DNA of 64,000 nt from ZC4RG36 sp964652205 (lineage in GTDB: Bacteria > Chloroflexota > Anaerolineae > Aggregatilineales > Phototrophicaceae), in NCBI GenBank assembly GCA_964652205.1, contig CAZZAO010000001.1, positions 1 through 64,000 on the forward strand, written 5' to 3'. Below the pieces are notes generated by a model. That model was not told the DNA's origin, ran no database searches, and saw only the letters and a program-made list of their open reading frames with translations. Below are positions 52,602-60,741 of the stretch, in pieces; positions within the stretch are counted from its first letter, which is position 1, and each line of letters begins with the position of its first letter. Made by a program: the position numbers and the translations under genes.

Positions 52602-54006
52602 GGGCGTTCGCCCCGAAGGCATCGAGCATCGGCTTGAATTTCAGGCCGGTTTCGTCCCATTCCTTGTCTGGCTCGGAGTCGGCGACGATCCCCGCGCCAG
52701 CGTACAGCCGCGCCTGATTCCCGGCGCTGACCGCCGAGCGAATGGCAACGCTGAACTGCCCGGCGCCCTGCCAGTCGATCCAGCCAACCGGGGCGGCGTA
52801 CCAGCCGCGCGAGACGATCTCGGTGTCGTGAATGGTTTCGACGGCGACATTCTGCGGCGTTCCGCCGAGCGCCGGAGTCGGGTGCAGCGCTTCGACAATC
52901 TGAAGGATGCTGGTCGGGCGGCGCAGCTCAGCGGCAATCGGCGTGAACAGGTGTTGAATGTTGCCCAGTCGATAGATCGTCGGCTCATCCGGCACGCGGA
53001 TGTCGTCGCTGAAGGCAGCCAACTGCTGGCGCAGCGCGTCGACGACCAGCGCGTGCTCGTAGCGATTCTTGGGGCTGTCGAGCAGTTCGCGGGCGAGACG
53101 GTCATCGTCGGCTTCGGTTTCGCCGCGCGCCGTCGAGCCTGCCAGCGCGCCGGTCGTCAGGTGTTGACCGTGTAATTCGGCGATTAATTCCGGCGTTGCG
53201 CCCGTGAAGGCGTGGCCGGGGAGCGGCTCGATCAGGAAGCGGAAGGCGTGTGGATAGCGGGCATCGAGGTTGTCCAGCACCGACAGCGGATCGACCGGCG
53301 CATCGAAGGTCAGGTCAGCCGTGCGAGCGAGGACGACCTTTTCGAGTTCGCCCGCGCGCATTCGGTCAGTGGCGCGAGTAACCTGCCGCTGCCAGCCTTC
53401 GCGCCCCAGCGGGTAATCGACATTCAACACCTGCGGCTCATTTTCGTCGTCGTCTTCTCGCGCTGAGGGAGAGGGAGCGAGGGAATTGAGAGTCTCAAAC
53501 TGTGCCTGAGCTTCAGCCATCGCCTCGGCGGCGCTTTCGCCGGGCTGCGCCAGCCGGTTGACCAGCAGCCAGTGTTGACCGCCGATCCGTACCAGCACGT
53601 GGCTCGGCAGGGCGAAGTAGGCCGGGGGAAAGGCTGACCAGATGCCGCTCGGCTCGAACTCCGGGCGGAACGAGAAGCCGCCGTAGACGCGCGGCCCGCC
53701 GCAGGGCAGGTCAGCGACATCGACTTTCAGGTTGCCGAACAGCCGCTCCAGCTCGTCCTCGATGTCGGCGAAGCGCTCAAGGCCATAGGCAACCAGTTCG
53801 GCTTCGACGCCCCAACCGGCGAAGGTCTTGTCGCCGTCGTCGCTCGACCAGTAGAAACGCTGGCCTTCGCCGCGGCACAGAAACTCCAGCGGGTCGATGG
53901 GCGCGATGGGGCGGCTGTAACTTGCCAGAACCGGCAGATCATCGTGCGGAATAGTCCAGTGGCTCAACGTCGACTCTCGCATTCGCTCAAGGGATAGAGT
54001 GGTCAC
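52588..54006 (-). CDS. menF: Isochorismate synthase
   Basis: Turns chorismate to isochorismate, the branch into menaquinone. The 472-residue protein has the chorismate-utilising motifs VVLARTADLTFDAPVD, FLIEPLPGHAFTGATPELIAEL, LTTGALAGSTARGE, then STPALGGTPQNVAVE-like ALGGTPQNVAVETI and GAGIVADSEPDKEWDET. The GTG start at 54006 has AGGTGAG upstream. It heads the cluster, 13 bases after the TetR gene. An alanine/serine/proline loop at about residue 180 (SLAPSPSARE) looks repeat-derived. Use of isochorismate for siderophores is also possible, but the cluster points to menaquinone. Confidence 0.93.
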   Translation of the reverse strand: MTTLSLERMRESTLSHWTIPHDDLPVLASYSRPIAPIDPLEFLCRGEGQRFYWSSDDGDKTFAGWGVEAELVAYGLERFADIEDELERLFGNLKVDVADLPCGGPRVYGGFSFRPEFEPSGIWSAFPPAYFALPSHVLVRIGGQHWLLVNRLAQPGESAAEAMAEAQAQFETLNSLAPSPSAREDDDENEPQVLNVDYPLGREGWQRQVTRATDRMRAGELEKVVLARTADLTFDAPVDPLSVLDNLDARYPHAFRFLIEPLPGHAFTGATPELIAELHGQHLTTGALAGSTARGETEADDDRLARELLDSPKNRYEHALVVDALRQQLAAFSDDIRVPDEPTIYRLGNIQHLFTPIAAELRRPTSILQIVEALHPTPALGGTPQNVAVETIHDTEIVSRGWYAAPVGWIDWQGAGQFSVAIRSAVSAGNQARLYAGAGIVADSEPDKEWDETGLKFKPMLDAFGANAHVTA

Positions 54007-54019
54007 AGGCTCACCTCAG

Positions 54020-54637
54020 TCACGGTCGTGCTTCCTGATAGCCAATGCTCTGAAGCAGCATCGGCAGCAGGTTGGAAAGAATCCGCTCCGGGTTCGGCTC
54101 GCCGGTATAGACCCAGCGGATGACGATTTCGTTGATCGCGCCCATCCAGGCGTAGGCGACGACTTCAGTATCGACCGGCGCGATGTCGCCGACTTCGATA
54201 GCCTGCTCCAGATAAATACGGATCAGCCCGGCGAAGCGGTCATGGACGCTCAGGCGCTTTTCTTCAAAGACTGATCCCAGCCCGACGGCCTGTACCAGCA
54301 GGATTTTCGCCAGCGGACGATAGGTGTCGAAGGTGGCGAGCGTCGCTTCGAGCGCGGCGCTGACGCGGGCAATGCCTTCATCCTCGTTGATGATGGCCTC
54401 GGTCACGCGCCGTTCGAGCAGATCGGCGAACTTATCAACCAGCGCCAGAAACAGCGTCTGCTTGTTGGGGAAATGGAAGTAAACCGACCCTTTCGATGTT
54501 TCCGAGCGCTCGACGATTTCATCGACGCTGGTATCGTGGTAGCCTTTGCTCGAAAAGACGTCGAGCGCCGCGTCGAGGATGCGGCCTTTCGTGCCTTCAG
54601 GGTCTTGCGGTTTTCGGGGCGCGCGGACGAGTTTCAT
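54020..54637 (-). CDS. TetR family regulator of the menaquinone cluster
   Basis: A 205-residue TetR-type repressor. The N-terminal DNA-binding domain shows GRILDAALDVFSSKGYHDTSVDEIVERSETSKGSVYFHFPNKQTLFLALV, a typical helix-turn-helix. The rest is the ligand-binding helical domain. It starts the minus-strand transcript directly before menF. Upstream lies a short palindrome GACTG-GT-CAGTC (54657-54668), placed inside a plus-strand promoter, which is the expected binding site. The inducer is unknown. Confidence 0.85.
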   Translation of the reverse strand: MKLVRAPRKPQDPEGTKGRILDAALDVFSSKGYHDTSVDEIVERSETSKGSVYFHFPNKQTLFLALVDKFADLLERRVTEAIINEDEGIARVSAALEATLATFDTYRPLAKILLVQAVGLGSVFEEKRLSVHDRFAGLIRIYLEQAIEVGDIAPVDTEVVAYAWMGAINEIVIRWVYTGEPNPERILSNLLPMLLQSIGYQEARP

Positions 54638-54646
54638 GCTGTCTCG

Positions 54647-54674
54647 TTGATAAACCGACTGGTCAGTCTATAAT
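54647..54674 (+). promoter_or_regulatory. menH promoter with TetR-type operator in the spacer
   Basis: TTGATA (54647-54652) and TATAAT (54669-54674) are separated by 16 bases. The palindrome GACTG-GT-CAGTC (54657-54668) fills the last 12 of these. Binding there would block both RNA polymerase at this promoter and, being 20 bases upstream, the TetR-men transcript start region. Confidence 0.6.
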
Positions 54675-54739
54675 CACAAGGATAGCATAGAACGCGCATT
54701 TGCAAAGTCAGTATTGATGATTTGCTCATTTTTTCACGA

Positions 54740-55558
54740 ATGAAGGCGGCTGTGCGTATCTCGTCCGGGGACGTGACTTACCACATTGAGCGACGCGGCA
54801 GCGGCACTCCGCTCGTTTTGCTGCACGGCTTCACGGGCAGCGCAGCGACATGGGCGGGACAGGTCGAGGTGTTCGCCGGGCAGCACGACGTGATCGCGGT
54901 CGAGCTGCTCGGCCACGGCGCGACCGACTCGCCGTTCGATCCTGAGCGTTATACGATGGCGCGCGCCCTTGCCGATCTCAGCCTGCTGCTCGATTATCTC
55001 GGCCTCGGCGCAGTTGCTCTGCTCGGCTACTCGATGGGCGGGCGAGTGGCGCTGGCCTTCGCCGCGACTTCTCCGCAGCGCGTCGGGCGGCTGATTCTCG
55101 AAAGCGCCTCGCCAGGACTGCGCTCTGCCGACGAGCGCCGCGCTCGCGCCGCGTCTGATGCCGAACTCGCCGACCGACTCGAACGCGATGGGCTGACGGC
55201 GTTCGTCGATCACTGGGAGAACCTGCCGCTGTTTGCTACGCAGCGCCGACTGCCTGAAGCGCTCCGGGCGCGCGTCCGCGCCGAGCGGTTGGCGGGTTCC
55301 GCCGTCGGCCTCGCTAACAGTCTGCGCGGCCTGAGTACCGGACGCCAGCCCTCGTACTGGGATGCCCTGCCGAGACTGTCGATGCCCGTCCTGCTGATCG
55401 CCGGGATGCTCGACGCGAAATACAGGCAGATCGCGCGCGCGATGCAGGCGAAGCTGCCTGATGCTACCCTCGAACTCGTGCCGAATGTCGGTCACACTGT
55501 TCACCTTGAAGCCGCTGAAATTTTCAATCAGCAGGTGCTTGATTTTCTGGAAGCATAA
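54740..55558 (+). CDS. menH: Alpha/beta hydrolase, MenH-like
   Basis: MenH removes pyruvate from the MenD product in menaquinone synthesis. The 272-residue protein has LLHGFTGSAATW (oxyanion region), LLGYSMGGRVALAFA with the nucleophile serine, FATQRRLPEALRARVRAERLAGSAVGLANSLRGLSTGRQPSYWDAL, matching MenH's cap, and the catalytic GHTVH near the end. It is divergent from the TetR-menFDBE block, with its own operator-bearing promoter. ATG at 54740 is preferred over TTG at 54722. A generic hydrolase is the alternative, but position and cap sequence support MenH. Confidence 0.88.
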   Translation: MKAAVRISSGDVTYHIERRGSGTPLVLLHGFTGSAATWAGQVEVFAGQHDVIAVELLGHGATDSPFDPERYTMARALADLSLLLDYLGLGAVALLGYSMGGRVALAFAATSPQRVGRLILESASPGLRSADERRARAASDAELADRLERDGLTAFVDHWENLPLFATQRRLPEALRARVRAERLAGSAVGLANSLRGLSTGRQPSYWDALPRLSMPVLLIAGMLDAKYRQIARAMQAKLPDATLELVPNVGHTVHLEAAEIFNQQVLDFLEA

Positions 55559-55675
55559 GCCGGATATTGCGCGAAATAACGTCTGGCCCCGCCTGTGCTT
55601 TGCCGTAGAAGTGCGCTAGAATGGCGTCGCTCGTCATGCTGGCGCGAATTATTTAGCCTGAAGGAGTCGTCCATC

Positions 55676-56914
55676 TTGAAACGTAAATTGCTGTTTGTCA
55701 CTGCGGCGCTCGCCGCCACGGTCGCGCTGACTGTGCCAGCGCTGGCGCAGGACGCGACACCCGCGCTCTCTGGCGATCCGGTTCAGATCGGGATTGCCGT
55801 CGCCCATACCGGCAATGCCTCGGTCTACGGACTCGATCAGGAACTCGGCGCGCAGCTTGCGGCGGATTATTTCAACGCCAACGGCGGCGTCAATGGTCGC
55901 CCGGTCGAGCTGGTCTTTCAGGATGCCGGGACGGATGAGCAGGCCGCCATCAACGCTTTCAACACGCTGATCGGCTCGAACGTCGTCGCCATCGTCGGCC
56001 CGACACTGTCGCAGCAGGCGTTCGCCGCTGACCCGGCAGCCAATCAGGCTGGAATCCCGGTGGTCGGCCCGTCGAATACCGCCAAGGGCATCCCGCAGAT
56101 TGGCGATTATGTCGCCCGCGTCTCTGCGCCAGTGACGGTTATCGCCCCGAACTCGATCAAGGCTGCGCTCCAGCTTGACCCGAATATCAAGACCGTTGAC
56201 GTACTTTACGCCAAGAACGACGCATTCAGCGTTTCCGAAACGGCGGTCTTCCAGCAGATTCTGAAGGACATGGGCCTGACCGTTGCCCACGTTCAGGAGT
56301 TCCAGACGACCGATACCTCGTTCACTTCGCAGACGACAACCGTGCTTGGCGACAACCCTGAGCTGGTCGTCATTTCCGGTCTGGCGACCGACAGCGCCAC
56401 GCTGGTCAAGGAACTGCGCGACCTCGGTTATACCGGCCTGATCGTCGGCGGTAACGGCCTCAACTCGCCCCATATGTTCCCGATCTGCCAGGCGGCCTGC
56501 GACGGCATCATCGTCACCCAGGCCTACAGCGTCCTCAACGACTCGGCGATCAATCAAGCTTTCATCGACGCTTACAAGGCCAAGCAGAGCGGCAAGGCCC
56601 CCGGTCAGTTCCCGGCGCAGTCGTTCACCGGCGTTCAGGTGGTGGTCGAGGCGATGCGCGCGCTCGGTGATGTCTCTGGTCTTTCGCTGGCTGACCTGCG
56701 GACGAAGCTCAACGCGCAGATCCTCGCCGGAACCTACGATACGCCGATTGGCCCGATCTCCTTCAGCCCGGAAGGTGAGATTAACCAGCAGGCCTACTAC
56801 GTCGCGCAGATTAAGATGAGCGCCGATGGCTCCAGCGGCGATTTCGCGCTGCTGACCCGCGTCGAGGCCGCGCCTGCGGCTACGGCTGAGGCGACTGCCG
56901 AAGCGACCCCCTAG
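55676..56914 (+). CDS. Branched-chain amino acid ABC transporter substrate-binding protein
   Basis: A secreted periplasmic-binding protein of about 412 residues (Peripla_BP_6/LivJ-like). The signal peptide (KRKLLFVTAALAATVALTVPALAQ) is followed by VQIGIAVAHTGNASVYG, LAADYFNANGGVNGRPVELV and VAIVGPTLSQQAFAADPAANQAGIPVVG. The start is TTG at 55676 with GAAGGAG 9 bases upstream; earlier frames give a poor signal peptide. No lipobox cysteine is seen. A proline/alanine/threonine tail (PAATAEATAEATP) is low-complexity. It heads the liv cluster. Confidence 0.92.
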   Translation: MKRKLLFVTAALAATVALTVPALAQDATPALSGDPVQIGIAVAHTGNASVYGLDQELGAQLAADYFNANGGVNGRPVELVFQDAGTDEQAAINAFNTLIGSNVVAIVGPTLSQQAFAADPAANQAGIPVVGPSNTAKGIPQIGDYVARVSAPVTVIAPNSIKAALQLDPNIKTVDVLYAKNDAFSVSETAVFQQILKDMGLTVAHVQEFQTTDTSFTSQTTTVLGDNPELVVISGLATDSATLVKELRDLGYTGLIVGGNGLNSPHMFPICQAACDGIIVTQAYSVLNDSAINQAFIDAYKAKQSGKAPGQFPAQSFTGVQVVVEAMRALGDVSGLSLADLRTKLNAQILAGTYDTPIGPISFSPEGEINQQAYYVAQIKMSADGSSGDFALLTRVEAAPAATAEATAEATP

Positions 56915-56927
56915 TTTCGACTCACTG

Positions 56928-56970
56928 ACTGCGCGGGCGGAAGGGATCGCCTCGCCCGCGCAGTTTCCCC
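56928..56970 (+). terminator. Partial terminator between SBP and livH
   Basis: An inverted repeat, CTGCGCGGGCG (56929-56939) with CGCCCGCGCAG (56953-56963), extends to 12 bp. It is followed by TTTCCCCATTTCTTTCC. It lies between the binding-protein stop and livH. Partial termination here would give more binding protein than permease, a common arrangement in liv operons. Confidence 0.6.
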
Positions 56971-57001
56971 ATTTCTTTCCATAGGTTACAATCAGCGCAC
57001 C

Positions 57002-57940
57002 ATGCCCGTCCAGCAGCTCCTCAACGGTTTGGCCGTCGGCGGCCTGTACGCGATCTTCGCGCTCGGCTACACGCTGGTTTTTTCGATTCTCGGCATCATC
57101 AATTTCACCCACACCGCCATTTTTACGCTCGGCGCGTATTTCACTTATGCGCTGATCGGGGCGAAATTCGGCCCCAACGGCCTGCTGGCGAACGGACAGC
57201 TTCCGTTCGGCCTGCCGTTTATTCTTGCCGCGCTCGGCGGCGCGGTGCTGGCCGGGTTGGCGGCGGGGGTGGTCGAGCGGCTTGCCTTTCGACCGCTGCG
57301 GATCCGCAATGCCGATCCACTGCTGACGCTGGTTTCCAGCCTCGGCATGGCGGTCGCCATCGTCAACGGCATTCAATACCTGTTCGGCGCGGAAAATTAT
57401 ACCTTTCCGAGCAGCGTGCTCGGCGGCCTGAAACCGGCGATTAACTTCGGCACAGCCGAGCATCCTGCGCCGGTACGGACGATTCAGGTGATTATTTTCG
57501 CCGTCTCAATTGTGCTGGTGATCGCGCTGACACTCTGGATCAACCGGACGCGCACCGGCAAGGCGCTCCGGGCTATCGCCGAAGACCCGACGACCGCCAG
57601 CCTGCTCGGCATCGACACGGACCGGTTGATTCTGCTGACCTTCGTCCTGAGCGGCTTCCTCGGCGGGATTGCCGGGACGCTGCTGGGCGTCGGCAGCGGG
57701 ATTGCCGGGCCATACTTCGGCATTTCCTTTGGCCTCAAGGGGCTGGCGGTGGTGATTCTCGGTGGATTGGGCGACGTCCCCGGCGCGGTCGTCGGCGGGC
57801 TGGTGCTCGGTCTGGTCGAGTCGTTCGTCCCGCCGGAATTCATCGCCTACAAGGATGCCGTCGCCTTCGCGCTGTTGTTCCTGATGCTCGTCATTCGACC
57901 GCAGGGCCTGCTGGGTCGCGCGGTCGCTCAAAAAGTGTAG
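57002..57940 (+). CDS. livH: Branched-chain amino acid ABC transporter permease LivH
   Basis: An inner-membrane permease of 312 residues with about eight helices. It starts MPVQQLLNGLAVGGLYAIFALGYTLVFSILGIINF, and has the ABC-coupling loop ALRAIAEDPTTASLLGID. It pairs with LivM and two ATPases. A TACAAT box at 56987-56992 ends 9 bases before the ATG, so a near-leaderless start of transcription within the operon is possible. A repeat-bearing gap follows before livM. Confidence 0.93.
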   Translation: MPVQQLLNGLAVGGLYAIFALGYTLVFSILGIINFTHTAIFTLGAYFTYALIGAKFGPNGLLANGQLPFGLPFILAALGGAVLAGLAAGVVERLAFRPLRIRNADPLLTLVSSLGMAVAIVNGIQYLFGAENYTFPSSVLGGLKPAINFGTAEHPAPVRTIQVIIFAVSIVLVIALTLWINRTRTGKALRAIAEDPTTASLLGIDTDRLILLTFVLSGFLGGIAGTLLGVGSGIAGPYFGISFGLKGLAVVILGGLGDVPGAVVGGLVLGLVESFVPPEFIAYKDAVAFALLFLMLVIRPQGLLGRAVAQKV

Positions 57941-57989
57941 CGTTATGGCTGTATTGCTTAAGGCAGATGCTGCCACGGATCTGATAAAG

Positions 57990-58090
57990 GCGGCAGTTTT
58001 CCCTCTCTTCCAGTGGGCGAAGCGCGTCGAAGTCGGTTCATTCGACGGGGGCCGCAGGTCGCGCCGGGGCCGGGATATGCGGGAGCAATT
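57990..58090. repeat. Dispersed repeat fragment in the liv operon
   Basis: TTTTCCCTCTCTTCCAGTGGGCGAAG and GGGGCCGCAGGTCGCGCCGGGGCCGGGATATGC occupy most of the 150 bases between livH and livM. They share words with the other GC-rich repeats. The livM ribosome site GGGAG lies at its end (58081-58085). Confidence 0.5.
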
Positions 58091-59038
58091 TTGACCACAT
58101 TTTTCAATATCTACGGCTTCCTGATCGTCACGATGATGCTGGGCGCAGTGCTTGGCCTGTCGCTCTATCTGCCGCTGATGACCGGGCAGCTTTCGCTGGC
58201 GAGTCCCGGTTTCTTCGCCATCGGCGGCTATACGGCGGCGATTCTGTCGACCAAAGTCTTTCCGGCCACGACCGGCACGTTTCCGCTGGCCTACCTGCTG
58301 ATCGAGATGCTGCTGGCCGGGGCGCTCTGCGCGGTCGTGGGGGTGATTGTCGGCATCCCGGCGCTGCGCCTGCGAGGAATTTATCTGGCGCTGGCGACGA
58401 TTGCCTTCGGCGAAGTCGTGCGTGTCTTCAGTCAGAATCTGGATATTACGGGTGGGGCGGTTGGCATTTTTGCCATTCCGCAGCCGTTCCCGACCAAGAT
58501 TGAGTATGCGTGGGTCGCGCTGCCGCTGCTGATCGTGTCGGCGCTGTTCGTCTACCGGCTGGAGCGCGTGCGCGTCGGTCGCGCCTTCGCCGCGATCCGC
58601 GATGATGAGCTGGCTGCTGCCGCGATGGGCGTGAACGTGACCCTGCACCGCACGCTGGCCTTCGTCCTCGGCGCGATTATGGCGGGTGTGGCGGGCGCGG
58701 TCAGCGCGCATCTGCTCAACACCTGGAACGCGCGGCAGGGGACGTTCGATGTCGGCGTGCTGTATCTGACCTTCGTCATCGTCGGTGGCTCGCGCACCTT
58801 CGTCGGGCCGATTGTCGGCGGGCTGGCGCTGACCGCCTTACCTGAGGTGCTGCGCGCCGTCGCCGGGTTGAGCAGCCTGCCGCTGTGGCTGACGGGCTTT
58901 CTGAAAGACGGTCGGCTGATTATCTACGGTCTGCTGATCGCCTTTGGCATTATCTTCTTCCCGCAGGGTTTGATTACGCCCGACCTGTTCCGCCGCCGCT
59001 CCCCTAATGCTCCGGTGACTGATGATGTCCGCGCCTGA
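58091..59038 (+). CDS. livM: Branched-chain amino acid ABC transporter permease LivM
   Basis: The second permease of about 315 residues. It starts LTTFFNIYGFLIVTMMLGAVLGLSLYLPLMTGQLSLASPGF and has the loop AFAAIRDDELAAAAMGVNVT. TTG at 58091 is used because GGGAG lies five bases upstream; the frame open from 58013 has no support. It overlaps livG by 17 bases. About eight membrane helices are present, and its longer C-terminus ends in a proline-rich tail. Confidence 0.92.
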   Translation: MTTFFNIYGFLIVTMMLGAVLGLSLYLPLMTGQLSLASPGFFAIGGYTAAILSTKVFPATTGTFPLAYLLIEMLLAGALCAVVGVIVGIPALRLRGIYLALATIAFGEVVRVFSQNLDITGGAVGIFAIPQPFPTKIEYAWVALPLLIVSALFVYRLERVRVGRAFAAIRDDELAAAAMGVNVTLHRTLAFVLGAIMAGVAGAVSAHLLNTWNARQGTFDVGVLYLTFVIVGGSRTFVGPIVGGLALTALPEVLRAVAGLSSLPLWLTGFLKDGRLIIYGLLIAFGIIFFPQGLITPDLFRRRSPNAPVTDDVRA

Positions 59039-59813
59039 CGTCGCGCCGCTGCTCGAGGCGCGCTCGCTGACGCGCCGATTCGGCGGGCTGGTCGCCTGCG
59101 ACAATATCTCATTTTCGGTCAATCCCGGCGAGATTTTCGGGCTGATCGGCCCGAACGGAGCCGGGAAAACGACGCTGTTCAACCTGATGACCGGCATGAC
59201 GCGCCCGGACAGCGGCAGCCTGTTCTGGCGGGGCAAAAATATCACCGGGCGGCGACCCAACAGGATTGCGGCGCTCGGTATCGCCCGAACCTTTCAGAAT
59301 ATCCGCCTGTTCGGCAACCTGACTGCGCTGCAAAATGTCATGATCGGCGGCCATTTGCATACCCACAGCGGCGTTATCGGCGGCGTCCTCAATCTGCCGA
59401 GGGCGCGGCGAGAAGAAGGGATCGCCCGTGAGCGCGCTCACGAGCTGCTGCGGCTGCTCGACCTCGACGGCAAGGCGGACGCCGAGGCGCGTAATCTGCC
59501 TTATGGCGATCAGCGCCGTCTCGAAATTGCGCGGGCGCTGGCGCTGCAACCGTCGCTGCTGCTGCTCGATGAGCCGGGGGCGGGGATGAACGGCAGTGAA
59601 AAGAATCGCCTGAGCAGCCTGATCCTCGATTTGCGCCTGCGTTTCGAGCTGACAATTTTGCTGATCGAGCATAATGTCCCGCTGGTGATGGGCATCTGCG
59701 ACCGGATCGCGGTGCTGGAGTTCGGCCACCTGATCGCGCTCGGCGACCCGACCGTGGTGCGGAACGATCCTGCTGTCATTCGCGCCTATCTCGGCGTCGA
59801 GGATCAGGGCTGA
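59022..59813 (+). CDS. livG: Branched-chain amino acid ABC transporter ATPase LivG
   Basis: A 263-residue ATPase. Walker A GPNGAGKTT is near residue 45, the signature LPYGDQRRLEIARAL replaces LSGGQ as usual for LivG, Walker B LLLLDEPGAGM follows, and the H-loop is IEHNVPLVM. RTFQNIRLFGNLTALQNVMIG is the family's Q-loop region. It uses ATP hydrolysis to drive transport at the inner face of the membrane. Overlaps livM and is coupled to livF by a 1-base overlap. Confidence 0.95.
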   Translation: MMSAPDVAPLLEARSLTRRFGGLVACDNISFSVNPGEIFGLIGPNGAGKTTLFNLMTGMTRPDSGSLFWRGKNITGRRPNRIAALGIARTFQNIRLFGNLTALQNVMIGGHLHTHSGVIGGVLNLPRARREEGIARERAHELLRLLDLDGKADAEARNLPYGDQRRLEIARALALQPSLLLLDEPGAGMNGSEKNRLSSLILDLRLRFELTILLIEHNVPLVMGICDRIAVLEFGHLIALGDPTVVRNDPAVIRAYLGVEDQG

Positions 59814-60541
59814 TGGCGACTGAATCCAGCCGACCGCCGCTGCTCTACATTCGCGGCCTGAGGGTCAGCTACGGCGCGGTGCGGGCGCTCAACGGCATCG
59901 ACCTGAGCATCGACGCGGGTGAAATGGTCGCGCTGATCGGCGCGAACGGAGCGGGAAAAAGTACGCTGCTGCGCGCTATCTCACGGATTGTCAACCCGCG
60001 TGATGGGCGCATCGTCTACGAGGGGCAGGACATAACCCGCCTTTATCCGCATCAGGTCGTTCGGCTCGGCATCGCCCATGTGCCGGAAGGGCGGCGGATG
60101 CTGGCGCGCCAGAGCGTGATCGACAACCTGCGTCTGGGCGCGTACACCCGCGATGATCGCGCCGAGATTGAGGCCGACATCGAGCGTCAGTTCGTCACTT
60201 TTCCGCGTCTGGCCGAGCGGCGCAAACAACTTGCCGGGACGTTGAGCGGCGGCGAGCAGCAGATGCTGGCGATTGCCCGCGCGCTCATGAGCCGACCGCG
60301 CCTGCTGCTGCTCGACGAGCCGAGCCTCGGCCTGGCCCCGATTGTGGTGCGGGAAATCTTCGCTACGCTGCAAACGCTTAACCGACAGGGGATGACGATG
60401 CTGGTGGTCGAGCAGAACGCGCGGCTGGCGCTGCATCACGCCCGGCGCGGCTACGTCCTCGAAACCGGGTCGATCATGCTGGCCGGGAGCGCGGTCAACC
60501 TGCTCGATGATGAGCGTGTTCAGAAAGCCTACCTCGGCTGA
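59813..60541 (+). CDS. livF: Branched-chain amino acid ABC transporter ATPase LivF
   Basis: A 242-residue ATPase with GANGAGKSTLL (Walker A), GIAHVPEGRRMLARQSVIDNL (LivF-type), LSGGEQQMLAIARALM, LLLLDEPSLGLAP and VVEQNARLALHHARRGYVLETG. It pairs with LivG. The operon thus holds a binding protein, two permeases and two ATPases, a complete importer. About 200 bases of non-coding DNA follow before the nucleotidyltransferase gene. Confidence 0.95.
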   Translation: MATESSRPPLLYIRGLRVSYGAVRALNGIDLSIDAGEMVALIGANGAGKSTLLRAISRIVNPRDGRIVYEGQDITRLYPHQVVRLGIAHVPEGRRMLARQSVIDNLRLGAYTRDDRAEIEADIERQFVTFPRLAERRKQLAGTLSGGEQQMLAIARALMSRPRLLLLDEPSLGLAPIVVREIFATLQTLNRQGMTMLVVEQNARLALHHARRGYVLETGSIMLAGSAVNLLDDERVQKAYLG

Positions 60542-60741
60542 CAGGTTCTGCCGGACGGTGTCGCTGCGGGCGTTGATGGCGCTGCACATCAAGCGGGCCA
60601 CAATTTCCGCGCGGGCGCAAGACGGCGCTGCTGGCGCGGCGGAGTGATGATTCTGTCGCTGCGCCGCCATGAGGCGATCAGAATGTTGATCGTAAGATCG
60701 TGTGGTACACTGATGCGCGGTGTTCATTCTGGGAGTGTGCT

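Noticed and set aside
55649..57463. A 604-codon frame on the minus strand opposite the binding protein and livH
   Set aside because: Composition is arginine-rich and without domains; the opposite genes are clear.
57506..58711. A 401-codon minus frame opposite livH and livM
   Set aside because: Shadow of two certain permease genes.
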